A stretch of 64,000 nt of DNA from Streptomyces sp. NBC_01304 (lineage in GTDB: Bacteria > Actinomycetota > Actinomycetes > Streptomycetales > Streptomycetaceae). Each line of letters begins with the position of its first letter. Within the stretch, counting starts at the first letter, position 1. Below, piece by piece: positions 33,733-42,255 of the stretch. Below the pieces are notes generated by a model. That model did not search any database. It was not told where the DNA came from and saw only the letters and a program-made list of their open reading frames with translations. The stretch is taken from the NCBI RefSeq assembly GCF_035975855.1, contig NZ_CP109055.1:2790001-2854000 (forward strand). Reading direction: 5' to 3'. Both the position numbers and the translations under genes were made by a program.

Positions 33733-33762
33733 GGAGGGCGCGTGCCGTCAAGCGCGCCCTCC
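33733..33762. terminator. Inverted repeat between convergent genes
   Basis: GGAGGGCGCG (33733-33742) pairs with CGCGCCCTCC (33753-33762) across a ten-base loop. It overlaps the last codons of the leftward ATP-binding gene and follows the DUF2637 stop by 36 bp. Confidence 0.7.
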
Positions 33763-34191
33763 GTCCAGCTCGAACCAGACCACCTTGCCCCGGCCGTTGG
33801 CCCGTACGCCCCAGGCGTCCGCGAGGGACTGGACGAGCAGCAGGCCCCGGCCGTTCGTACGGGTACCGTCGTCGGCGAGCGGTATCCGCAGGCGTGGCCG
33901 GTGGGCCTCGGAGTCGCGTACCTCCACCCGGAGCCGGTGCGGCCCCACGGTGGCGGTGACCTCCGCGTCATGATCTGTGTGCACCAGTGCGTTCGTGACG
34001 ATTTCGCTGGTCAGCAGCTCGGCCACATCGGACCGGCCCGGCTTTCCCCAATGTCGTAACAACTCACGCAGGGCTCGGCGCACTTCGGCCACCGACCGAA
34101 GATCCGCCCGCGCCAGAATGCATCTCAGATGCGTCTGTTCCCCCTCCGTCGTCGCGCTCTCGACTGTGCCTTCTCGTGCCTGCCGTGTCAT
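33748..34191 (-). CDS. ATP-binding (HATPase_c, anti-sigma-like) regulator, second copy
   Basis: 147 aa from the ATG at 34191, preceded by GGCGGGGG. GHKL fold: N-box DVAELLTSEIVTNALVHTDHD and G-box TNGRGLLLVQSLADAWGVRANGRGKVVWFEL. Same class as the 20966 gene but without an XRE/DUF397 pair beside it, so its partner is elsewhere. The N-terminal SVAEVRRALRELLRHWG segment is the usual first helix. A longer in-frame version to 34290 is possible. Confidence 0.88.
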   Translation of the reverse strand: MTRQAREGTVESATTEGEQTHLRCILARADLRSVAEVRRALRELLRHWGKPGRSDVAELLTSEIVTNALVHTDHDAEVTATVGPHRLRVEVRDSEAHRPRLRIPLADDGTRTNGRGLLLVQSLADAWGVRANGRGKVVWFELDGGRA

Positions 34192-34407
34192 GGCCCCCGC
34201 CCCGATATCCGATGTGGTTGCCGATCCCCTCCTCGGCATTGCTCGAACACGCACACGGTGATGCTTCCCTTCCACCAACGCGGCACGCATGTCGAATCCT
34301 CAACCAGTGCCTGCGGGTGCGGGCCGACGCGCCGGGGGAAGGTAGCGGTGAAGTCGCGTCTGCGCCTTCTCCGGCGACGGGGAAGGCCCATTCCCGAGGG
34401 AGCCGCC

Positions 34408-37400
34408 ATGCACGACGACCGAAAGCTGGTGGAGGGCCGCCTGGAGCGTGCCCTGCGTCAGTTCATCCGGCCCGCCCAGTACGCGGCACGGGCGCCGCTG
34501 ACCCTTTCCGTATGGCATGCACCGGGCGAACCGGTGCCGGTGGCCGAGGCGTCGGAGGCGGAATTCGCGCCCTTCGCGATCGGCACCGAGTGGGGGAAAC
34601 CCTGGTCGACCAGTTGGTTCCGCCTTGAGGGCAGCGTGCCCCCGGACTGGGCCGGCCGTCATGTGGAGGTGGTCGTCGACCCGGGATTCACCGGGGAGGG
34701 GCCCGGATTCCAGGCGGAGGGGATGCTGTACGACGCCTCGGGTGTGCCCCTCAAGGGCATCCATCCGCGCAACCGTCATCTCACGGTCGCGGCCCGCGCG
34801 CAGGGCGGCGAGCCCGTCCGGCTGCTCCTGGAAGCGGCCGCCAATCCGGCGGTGCTGCACGACTTCGAGCCCACCGAGCTCGGTGACGTACTGACCGCAG
34901 GGGATCGCCCCATCTACCGATTCTCCGCTGCTGATGTGGCCGTACTGGACGAGGACGTGTGGCACCTTCTGCTGGACATCGAGGTCCTCAGCGAGCTGAT
35001 GCACGAGCTGCCGGACGACCGGCCGCGCCGGCATCAGATCCTGCGGGCCTTCGAGGACATGCTGGACGCGCTCGATCTGCACGACGTGTCCGGCACCGCG
35101 CCGGCCGCCCGCGCCGAGCTCGCCGACGTCCTCGCGCAGCCCGCGGCGGCCAGCGCGCACCGGGTGTCGGCGACCGGGCACGCGCACATCGACTCGGCCT
35201 GGCTGTGGCCGCTGCGCGAGACCGTGCGCAAGGCGTCCCGCACCTTCGCCAACGTGACGGCCCTTGCCCGCGACTATCCGGAGCTGGTGTTCGCCTGCTC
35301 GCAGGCCCAGCAGTACGCCTGGGTGAAGGAGAACCAACCGCACGTCTGGGAACGCATCAAGAAGGCGGTGGCGGACGGGAATTGGGCGCCGGTCGGCTCG
35401 ATGTGGGTGGAGTCGGACGCCAATATGCCGGGCGGTGAGGCACTGGCCCGGCAGATCGTGCACGGCAAGCGGTTCTTCATGGAGGAACTCGGCGTCGAGA
35501 CGGAGGAGATCTGGCTGCCCGACTCCTTCGGCTACACCGCGGCCTTTCCGCAGCTCGCCGAATTGGCCGGGGTGCGCTGGTTCCTGACGCAGAAACTGTC
35601 GTGGAACCAGACGAACAAGATGCCTCACCACACCTTCTGGTGGGAGGGCATCGACGGCACGCGCGTCTTCACGCACTTCCCGCCGGTGGATACGTACAAC
35701 TCGCAGTTCCACGCGGCCGAACTCGCCCACGCGGAGAAGAACTTCGCCGACAAGGGCCGCGCCACCCGCTCCCTGGTGCCCTTCGGCTGGGGCGACGGCG
35801 GCGGCGGTCCCACCCGCGAAATGCTGGAGAAGGCCCGCCGGCTGCGCTCCCTGGAGGGCTCGCCGCGCGTCGAGATCGAGAAGCCGTCGGCGTTCTTCGC
35901 GGCGGCCGAGACGGAGTACGCCGACCGGGCGCCCGTGTGGTCGGGCGAGCTGTACCTGGAGCTGCACCGGGCGACGTACACCACCCAGGCCAAGACCAAG
36001 CAGGGCAACCGCCGGGCCGAACACGCCCTACGGGAGGCCGAGTTGTGGTGCACGACGGCCGCCGACCGGATCGCGTCGTACCAGTACCCGTACGACGCAC
36101 TCGACCGACTGTGGAAGACGGTCCTCCTCCACCAGTTCCACGACATCCTGCCGGGCTCGTCGATCGCCTGGGTGCACCGGGAGGCGCGGGACACCTATGC
36201 GGCGGTCCTCGCCGAGCTGGACGAGATCACCGCGACGGCGGTGCGCGCCTTCGGCGGCGTACGGACGGGTGTGCTCAACTCCTCGCCGTACGCGCGCGGT
36301 GAGGTCGTGGAGAAGGAGGACGGCTCCTTGGCCCACGTCGTGGTGCCGGGCCTCGGCACCCAGGACCTCACCTTCGCCGAGCAGCAGGAGCGGCCGGCCG
36401 GGGCGGGGGTGACAGCGCGGGAGACCGCGGGCGAAATCCTGATCGAGAACGAGCACGTACGCCTCACCGTCGACACCGACGGCCTGCTGACCTCCGTCTT
36501 CGACAAGAACGCGGCCCGCGAAGCCCTCGCCCCGGGCGCCCGCGGCAACCTCCTCCAACTCCACCCCGACCACCCCAACAAGTGGGACGCCTGGGACATC
36601 GACAAGCACTACCGGCGCAAGCACACCGACCTCACGGCCGCCGAGTCCGTGGAACTGCTCGAATCCGGTCCGCTGCGGGCCACCGTGCGCGTGGTGCGGG
36701 CCTTCGGGAAGTCCCGGATCGTCCAGGAGATCCGCCTGGCGACGGGCAGCCGGCGCGTCGACGTGGTCACGGACGTGGACTGGCAGGAGTCGGAGAAGGT
36801 CCTCAAGGCCGCCTTCCCGCTGGACGTACAGGCCGAACGGTCCGCCGCCGAGATCCAGTTCGGGCATGTGCACCGCTCCACCCACGCCAACACCGGCTGG
36901 GACGCGGCCCGCTTCGAGATCTGCGCCCACCGCTGGCTGCGCGTCGCCGAGGAGGGCTACGGCGTGGCCGTGCTCAACGACTCGACGTACGGCCACGACG
37001 TGACGCGCACGCCGCATGCCGAAGGCCTCGGCACGACTGTGCGCCTTACGCTGCTGCGGGCCCCGCACTCCCCCGACCCGGAGACGGACCTCGGCACGCA
37101 CCGGTTCACCTACGCCCTGCTGCCGGGCGCGAGCACCGGGGACGCGGTGGCGGAGGGGCTCGCCCTCAACCTTCCCCTGCGGGTGGCGAAGACACCGTCC
37201 GTGGAGCCACTGATCGCGGTCGACAACCCGGCGATCACGGTGGAGTCGGTGAAGAAGGCGGAGGACCGCAGCGGCGACGTGGTGGTCCGCCTCTACGAAT
37301 CCCGCGGCAGCCGAGCGAACGCCACCCTGACGGCATCGTTCCCGGCGACAACGGCCGACGTGACGGATCTGCTGGAGCGACCGCTGCGTCCGGCCGAGAC

Positions 37401-37470
37401 CTCGGAACAGGGCCTCGCGGTGTCCCTACGACCGTTCCAAATCCTGACCTTGCGCCTACGCCCGGCGTAG
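34408..37470 (+). CDS. Alpha-mannosidase (glycoside hydrolase family 38)
   Basis: 1020 aa, full length for bacterial GH38. The zinc-binding motif is GHAHIDSAWLWP (about residue 256), with catalytic nucleophile Asp in ESDANMPGGEALARQ (about 336) and the family motif LPDSFGYTAAFPQL. The central helical domain (FHDILPGSSIAWVHREARD) contributes another zinc ligand His. The C-terminal 500 residues are the mannosidase beta domains. No signal peptide, so it is cytoplasmic and probably degrades imported mannosides or manno-oligosaccharides. Start ATG 34408 with GAGGGAG; in-frame sequence back to 34129 is the antisense of the ATP-binding gene. Confidence 0.94.
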   Translation: MHDDRKLVEGRLERALRQFIRPAQYAARAPLTLSVWHAPGEPVPVAEASEAEFAPFAIGTEWGKPWSTSWFRLEGSVPPDWAGRHVEVVVDPGFTGEGPGFQAEGMLYDASGVPLKGIHPRNRHLTVAARAQGGEPVRLLLEAAANPAVLHDFEPTELGDVLTAGDRPIYRFSAADVAVLDEDVWHLLLDIEVLSELMHELPDDRPRRHQILRAFEDMLDALDLHDVSGTAPAARAELADVLAQPAAASAHRVSATGHAHIDSAWLWPLRETVRKASRTFANVTALARDYPELVFACSQAQQYAWVKENQPHVWERIKKAVADGNWAPVGSMWVESDANMPGGEALARQIVHGKRFFMEELGVETEEIWLPDSFGYTAAFPQLAELAGVRWFLTQKLSWNQTNKMPHHTFWWEGIDGTRVFTHFPPVDTYNSQFHAAELAHAEKNFADKGRATRSLVPFGWGDGGGGPTREMLEKARRLRSLEGSPRVEIEKPSAFFAAAETEYADRAPVWSGELYLELHRATYTTQAKTKQGNRRAEHALREAELWCTTAADRIASYQYPYDALDRLWKTVLLHQFHDILPGSSIAWVHREARDTYAAVLAELDEITATAVRAFGGVRTGVLNSSPYARGEVVEKEDGSLAHVVVPGLGTQDLTFAEQQERPAGAGVTARETAGEILIENEHVRLTVDTDGLLTSVFDKNAAREALAPGARGNLLQLHPDHPNKWDAWDIDKHYRRKHTDLTAAESVELLESGPLRATVRVVRAFGKSRIVQEIRLATGSRRVDVVTDVDWQESEKVLKAAFPLDVQAERSAAEIQFGHVHRSTHANTGWDAARFEICAHRWLRVAEEGYGVAVLNDSTYGHDVTRTPHAEGLGTTVRLTLLRAPHSPDPETDLGTHRFTYALLPGASTGDAVAEGLALNLPLRVAKTPSVEPLIAVDNPAITVESVKKAEDRSGDVVVRLYESRGSRANATLTASFPATTADVTDLLERPLRPAETSEQGLAVSLRPFQILTLRLRPA

Positions 37471-37630
37471 AGCCCCGAAGGGGCGCGGGGAACGCGCCTT
37501 GGGGTCGTGCCCCGTAAGGGGCGCGGGGAACTGCGCGACCAGCCCCCACCGGCCCGCAGATGACACACCACAGGGGCGCCCCAAAGGGGCGCGGGGAACT
37601 GCGCAAACGCCCCCACCGGCCCGCAGCCAA
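37471..37630. repeat. Dispersed intergenic repeat family B, three copies
   Basis: Copies at about 37471-37498, 37505-37559 and 37573-37626. The longest form is GGGGCGCGGGGAACTGCGC followed by GACCAGCCCCCACCGGCCC. They fill the gap after the mannosidase gene. Same element as at 30557-30676. Confidence 0.9.
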
Positions 37631-37680
37631 AACACCCACCGCACGCGGTAATAGACCCGCATCCCCCGCGGAGCACACCC

Positions 37681-37715
37681 GTGCCCGGTCCCGCCAGCAA
37701 GCCGGGACCGGGCAC
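37681..37715 (-). terminator. Hairpin terminator after the secreted Asp/Leu-rich protein gene
   Basis: A perfect 13-bp stem (37681-37693 with 37703-37715) and nine-base loop, 24 bp past the stop at 37740. It also faces the convergent mannosidase gene. Confidence 0.85.
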
Positions 37716-37739
37716 AGGAAGGGGTGACGTGCGGTGCGG

Positions 37740-38531
37740 CTACAGCAGGCTGATCCCGGCGAAGATGTCGAGGCCGAGGTCCAGGTTGAGGTCCACGTCG
37801 AGACCGAGCGCGACCGCCAGGTCGGCGTTGAGGTTCACGTCCGCGTCGAGCAGGACGTTGGTGTTGAGCAGGACACCCGCGTTGATCGCGGCGTCGACGC
37901 CGAGGTCGGCGACCGCGACGATGTTGGAGCGGACGCAGGTGCCGAAGCGGGCGTCGATCGCCGCGACGAGGTCGGCGCCGATGACGATGCCGTCGTTGCC
38001 CATCTTGACGACAGCGGCCTTGGTGCCCTCCTCCGAGACGACCTCGATGCTCTCCGGGTTGGCGACGGCACCGATCTTCACGTTGGCCTTGGCGCCGACC
38101 TTGGCCGTGATCAGACCGGTCCGGACGTCCACCGCGAGGCCGGTGACGAGCAGGGACTTCTTGCCGAGGCCGAGCTTGATGCCACCGCCCAGCAGGATCT
38201 TGCCGCTGACGATCTTGCCGTTCTTGTGCGTGATCTTGCTGCCCTTGCGGACCTTCAGCGCGACACCCGCGTCGGCGTTGACCTCGGCCGACGCCGAGGC
38301 GTCGATCGCTCCGTCGACGGCCGTGGCGACGATGGCGTGGGCGCCCAGGTCGAGCCCGGCGGTGAGGTCGAGGTTGAGCAGACCGCCGACGATCGGGGTG
38401 TCGGGGGACGGCGCGACGGTGGCGGCGACCGGGGCGCGGTCAGGGGTGGCGGCGAGCGCGACCGGAGCGGTCACGCCGGAGATGAGGAGCGCTGCAACGG
38501 CAACAGCGGCGACGCGGCGGTAGGCGGTCAT
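37740..38531 (-). CDS. Secreted protein of unknown function, Asp/Leu/Val-rich
   Basis: 263 aa with a Sec signal (VAAVAVAALLISGVTAPVALA, cut near residue 28). The mature protein has almost no Trp or Tyr and one Cys (GTCVRS). It shows an alternating hydrophobic/Asp-Asn pattern throughout, strongest at the end (LLNTNVLLDADVNLNADLAV). The middle has a basic KVRKGSKITHKNGKI segment. This suggests an all-beta or beta-solenoid surface protein. I recognise no family. I used the ATG at 38531, with AAGGG 11 bases away; GTG 38540 is an alternative. Confidence 0.75.
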   Translation of the reverse strand: MTAYRRVAAVAVAALLISGVTAPVALAATPDRAPVAATVAPSPDTPIVGGLLNLDLTAGLDLGAHAIVATAVDGAIDASASAEVNADAGVALKVRKGSKITHKNGKIVSGKILLGGGIKLGLGKKSLLVTGLAVDVRTGLITAKVGAKANVKIGAVANPESIEVVSEEGTKAAVVKMGNDGIVIGADLVAAIDARFGTCVRSNIVAVADLGVDAAINAGVLLNTNVLLDADVNLNADLAVALGLDVDLNLDLGLDIFAGISLL

Positions 38532-38660
38532 GGGTGTCACGGCCCTTCGTGGAGAAAGTGTGATGGTCACCCCATGACACTTTCCGCGCCGCCTGCCGGA
38601 CTGCGCGGCCCGGACGCCTAGTCCACTCGTACGGCCCACCGCCGCATTTCTGTCACGACG

Positions 38661-40403
38661 TCAGAGACGGGGCACATTCCGCAGGTTGGAGCGGGCCATC
38701 TGCACCATTCGGCCCACGCCGCCATCCAGGACGATCTTGCTGGCCGAAAGAGCGAAGCCCGTCACCATCTCGGCGCTGATCTTCGGCGGAATGGACAGCG
38801 CGTTCGGATCGGTGACCACGTCGACGAGCGCCGGGCCCTTGTGCTTGAAGGCGTCCTTGAGGGCGCCCGCGAGCTGCTTGGGCTTCTCCACGCGCACGCC
38901 GTACGCGCCGGCCGCACGGGCGATCGCCGCGAAGTCCGGGTTGACGTTGGTCGTGCCGAAGGACGGCAGCCCGGCCACCAGCATCTCCAGCTCGACCATC
39001 CCGAGGGAGGAGTTGTTGAACAGGACGACCTTCACCGGCAGATCGTGCTGCACCAGCGTGAGGAAGTCGCCCATCATCATGGAGAATCCGCCGTCGCCCG
39101 ACATGGAGACGACCTGGCGGTTGCGGTCGACGAACTGGGCGCCGATCGCCATCGGCAGCGCGTTCGCCATCGAGCCGTGCGAGAACGAGCCGATGACCCG
39201 GCGCTTGCCGTTCGGCGAGATGTAGCGCGCGGCCCAGACGTTGCACATGCCGGTGTCGACCGTGAACACGGCGTCGTCCGCGGCCAGTTCGTCCAGGACC
39301 GAGGCGACGTACTCCGGGTGGATCGGGACGTGCTTCTCGACCTTGCGGGTGTACGCCTTGATGACGCCTTCCAGCGCGTCGGCGTGCTTCTTCAGCATCT
39401 TGTCGAGGAAGCGCCGGTCCGCCTTGGGCTTCACCCGCGGGGTCAGACAGCGCAGCGTCTCGCGGACGTCGCCCCAGACCGCGAGGTCCAGCTTGGAGCG
39501 GCGGCCGAGGTGTTCGGGGCGGACGTCGACCTGGACGATCTTCACGTCGTCGGGCAGGAACGCGTTGTACGGGAAGTCCGTGCCGAGCAGGATCAGCAGG
39601 TCGCACTCGTGGGTCGCCTCGTACGCGGCGCCGTAGCCGAGCAGGCCGCTCATGCCGACGTCGTACGGGTTGTCGTACTGGATCCACTCCTTGCCGCGCA
39701 GTGCGTGGCCGATCGGGGACTTCACCATCTCGGCGAACTCCATGACCTCCTTGTGCGCCCCCGCCGTGCCGCTGCCGCAGAACAGGGTGACCCGGTCCGC
39801 CTCGTCGATCATCGTCACGAGCTTGTCCAGCTCGGCGTCGCCGGGGCGGATGGTGGGCCGGGAGGTGACCAGGGCGTGCTCGGCGGTCTTCTCCGGGGCG
39901 GCCTCGGAGGCCACGTCGCCGGGGAGCGTGATGACGCTGACGCCGCTGCGGCCGATCGCGTGCTGGATCGCCGTCTGCAGGACGCGGGGCATCTGCTTCG
40001 GGTTGGAGATCATCTCGCTGTAGTGGCTGCACTCGCGGAACAGCTGGTCCGGGTGGGTCTCCTGGAAGTAGCCGAGGCCGATCTCGCTGGACGGAATGTG
40101 CGAGGCCAGGGCGAGCACCGGGGCCATGGAGCGGTGGGCGTCGTACAGGCCGTTGATGAGGTGCAGGTTGCCGGGGCCGCAGGAGCCGGCGCAGGCCGCG
40201 AGCTTGCCGGTGATCTGGGCCTCGGCGCCGGCCGCGAAGGCGGCGGTCTCCTCGTGCCGGACCTGGATCCACTCGATCTCGGGGGTGCGGCGGATCGCGT
40301 CGACCACCGGGTTGAGGCTGTCGCCGACGACTCCGTACAGGCGCTGCACCCCCGCGCGGACGAGGATGTCGACGAACTGTTCGGCGACGTTCTGCTTGGC
40401 CAT
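38661..40403 (-). CDS. poxB: Thiamine-diphosphate-dependent pyruvate dehydrogenase (quinone)-like enzyme
   Basis: 580 aa, three-domain ThDP enzyme. The N-terminal PYR domain has the catalytic Glu in VRHEETAAFAAGAEA (about residue 51). A central FAD/Rossmann domain follows. The C-terminal PP domain has the cofactor motif MSGDGGFSMMMGDFLTLVQHDLPVKVVLFNN. The best match is pyruvate:quinone oxidoreductase (PoxB), making acetate and CO2 from pyruvate, rather than acetolactate synthase. It ends without a long amphipathic membrane tail. The ATG at 40403 follows AAGGGG. It is in line with, but 90 bp from, the PP2C-like gene. Confidence 0.9.
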   Translation of the reverse strand: MAKQNVAEQFVDILVRAGVQRLYGVVGDSLNPVVDAIRRTPEIEWIQVRHEETAAFAAGAEAQITGKLAACAGSCGPGNLHLINGLYDAHRSMAPVLALASHIPSSEIGLGYFQETHPDQLFRECSHYSEMISNPKQMPRVLQTAIQHAIGRSGVSVITLPGDVASEAAPEKTAEHALVTSRPTIRPGDAELDKLVTMIDEADRVTLFCGSGTAGAHKEVMEFAEMVKSPIGHALRGKEWIQYDNPYDVGMSGLLGYGAAYEATHECDLLILLGTDFPYNAFLPDDVKIVQVDVRPEHLGRRSKLDLAVWGDVRETLRCLTPRVKPKADRRFLDKMLKKHADALEGVIKAYTRKVEKHVPIHPEYVASVLDELAADDAVFTVDTGMCNVWAARYISPNGKRRVIGSFSHGSMANALPMAIGAQFVDRNRQVVSMSGDGGFSMMMGDFLTLVQHDLPVKVVLFNNSSLGMVELEMLVAGLPSFGTTNVNPDFAAIARAAGAYGVRVEKPKQLAGALKDAFKHKGPALVDVVTDPNALSIPPKISAEMVTGFALSASKIVLDGGVGRMVQMARSNLRNVPRL

Positions 40404-40492
40404 GGATCATGCACCCCTTGGTCGGCTCTCCGGCTCGCTTCGAGCGGTGTTGCGAGTTCCCTTTGGGGTCCATCCATGCATGGCGGGCGCGG

Positions 40493-42103
40493 TTACGCCT
40501 CCCAGATCGCGCACGCCGTGCGGTCGTCGGCGTACCCCTTCACCCTCAGCTGGGTGTCGGCGAGGAACGCGGTGAGGCCCGGCGGCTCGGCCTCGGTCCA
40601 GCGCTGCCTGAGGTGTCCGGCGAGCTCGGGCTCGCCGCGCAGGGGCTCGGCGAGGCCGCCCGTGCAGAGCAGCAGGGTGTCGCCCGGGCGGGCGACGGAG
40701 GCGCGGAAGCGGAAGGGCTCGCGCGGCGGCTCGGCGGCGAGGTCGTAGGGGCTCGCGGGGGTCGGGATGCCGAGGTCCATGGTGAGGCGGTCGCCGTCCG
40801 GGGTCTGTTCGGGGACCGAGCCGAAGCCGACCACGGGCGCGCCGGTCGCCTCCCCCGGCGCCGGCTCGATGTCCTGCCACTCGCCCTCCCTGAGGCGGAA
40901 CAGGCCGCCGCCGCCGACGCCGAAGAAGACGCGGGTACGGCAGGCCGCGTCGGCCGGGATCAGCAGGCAGCGCAGGCTCGTGGCGGTGTACTCCTCGGGC
41001 TCCACGCCCAGCTCGGCGGCGCTCGCGCGGAGCCTGCCGAGGCTGCGGTCGGTCAGGCGGTGCAGGCCCGACTTGAGGTCGCCGCGCCGGGCCGCCCGGA
41101 TGTCCTCGGAGAGCCGGGCATGGCTGCGGCCGACGGCCCGCCCGATCCACCGGCAGGCCTCGGCCGCCGCGCGGTGCGCGCCCGGGGTGGCGCGGGCGCC
41201 GGTGGCCATGGCGACCAGGATCAGAGCGCCGTCGCCGGTGCCGAAGCGGGCGGTGAGCAGGGAGTCGCGGCGGGGCTCGCCCCGGTAGCGGGCGGAGTCG
41301 CCGCGTACGGAGGCGGCGCGCAGGGTGCTGGTCCCGTAGTGGGCGCCGTCCAGGACGGTGTCGGCCACCAGGCCGTCGAGCGCGTCGGGTTCGGCGGCGG
41401 GCAGTGCGGTGGGCTCGGCGTCGTAGGTGGGCGGGCCGTCGCCGACGTAGCCGACGGTGGGGCGGGCGGAGAGGGCCACGGCGGGTTGCGGGACCTCGGC
41501 GGGCGCGGGCGGCTCGGGTACGTCGGCCGCGGCGCCGGGCTCGGTGGAGGTACGGGACCCTGTGGAGGTGCGGCTCGGCGGGACGGGGGGCCTGGGCGGT
41601 GCCGCGGCGAGCGGCACGGTGGGCGGGGCGGTGGGCGGCGCGTGGCCGGGCGTCGAGCCGGGCTCAGGAGCCGGGCCGCGGGTCGGGTCGCGCGTCGGGT
41701 CGTAAGCGGAAGCCGGGCCCCAGGCGGGGGCCGACCCGTGGTCCGGGCCCGGGGCGTGGGCCGGAAGCGAGGGCGGGTTCAGGTCCGGAAGCGTGGGTTC
41801 CGGGGCGGGCTGCGGGAATTCGGGCCCGAACGTCGTCGGGCACCGCACGCCGGTCGCGCCGGGCAGTGGCTCCCACGGGGCGCGCGGCGGTGTGTAGGAG
41901 GCGCGCCCCTCCTCGGGTTTGGGCTCGGCTTCCTCCTCGGGCGCGGCGAAGACCGTGGAGGCGGCGAACGCAGAGTCGAAGCGGTCGTCCAGGGTGTCGG
42001 GTGCCGGCACGGGGCCGGTGTCGTCGGACTCGTCGTACAGCTTCCCCCACCAGTCGTCCCCGTCGCCGGAGGTACCGGTGCGCCTGTCCCCCTGCTGGCT
42101 CAT
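40493..42103 (-). CDS. PP2C-like protein with missing metal-binding residues
   Basis: 536 aa. The first roughly 250 residues are Pro/Ala/Gly-rich and acidic, probably disordered. The C-terminal part (about 275-536) follows the PP2C (PF13672) layout: ALILVAMATGARATPGAHRAA, CLLIPADAACRTRVFFGVGGGGLFRL, DTLLLCTGGLAEPL and GYADDRTACAIW. In active enzymes the first block is VADG and the third SDG or TDG; here they read MATG and TGG, so two of the aspartates that hold the metals are absent and only the final DD remains. It may be a pseudophosphatase that binds phosphoproteins. ATG 42103 with AGGGG. Confidence 0.8.
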   Translation of the reverse strand: MSQQGDRRTGTSGDGDDWWGKLYDESDDTGPVPAPDTLDDRFDSAFAASTVFAAPEEEAEPKPEEGRASYTPPRAPWEPLPGATGVRCPTTFGPEFPQPAPEPTLPDLNPPSLPAHAPGPDHGSAPAWGPASAYDPTRDPTRGPAPEPGSTPGHAPPTAPPTVPLAAAPPRPPVPPSRTSTGSRTSTEPGAAADVPEPPAPAEVPQPAVALSARPTVGYVGDGPPTYDAEPTALPAAEPDALDGLVADTVLDGAHYGTSTLRAASVRGDSARYRGEPRRDSLLTARFGTGDGALILVAMATGARATPGAHRAAAEACRWIGRAVGRSHARLSEDIRAARRGDLKSGLHRLTDRSLGRLRASAAELGVEPEEYTATSLRCLLIPADAACRTRVFFGVGGGGLFRLREGEWQDIEPAPGEATGAPVVGFGSVPEQTPDGDRLTMDLGIPTPASPYDLAAEPPREPFRFRASVARPGDTLLLCTGGLAEPLRGEPELAGHLRQRWTEAEPPGLTAFLADTQLRVKGYADDRTACAIWEA

Positions 42104-42190
42104 GCCCCTATTGTCCACAGCCAGGGCCGTACGAAAACGGGGCAACCGGAAATAGTTGGGCGCGACTCGGCTGCGTACAGCCAAAAAAGA

Positions 42191-42236
42191 GTCCGCCGGG
42201 CGGCCCCACCCCCCACGGGAAGGACGCCCGGCGGAC
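42191..42236 (-). terminator. Rho-independent terminator of the subtilisin gene
   Basis: A 12-bp perfect stem (42191-42202 with 42225-42236) is followed on the minus strand by TCTTTTTTGG, a real U-tract and rare in this genome. It begins 20 bp after the protease stop. Confidence 0.9.
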
Positions 42237-42255
42237 CGTCTGTCGGCCGTGGTGA

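Noticed and set aside
34129..34407. 93-codon N-terminal extension of the alpha-mannosidase
   Set aside because: The first part is antisense to the ATP-binding gene and the GH38 domain starts properly at the ATG 34408 with a ribosome site.
37681..38621. Plus-strand frames opposite the secreted protein gene
   Set aside because: They are Asp/Val/Gly- or Ser/Thr-rich mirror sequence; the minus frame has a signal peptide and a terminator.
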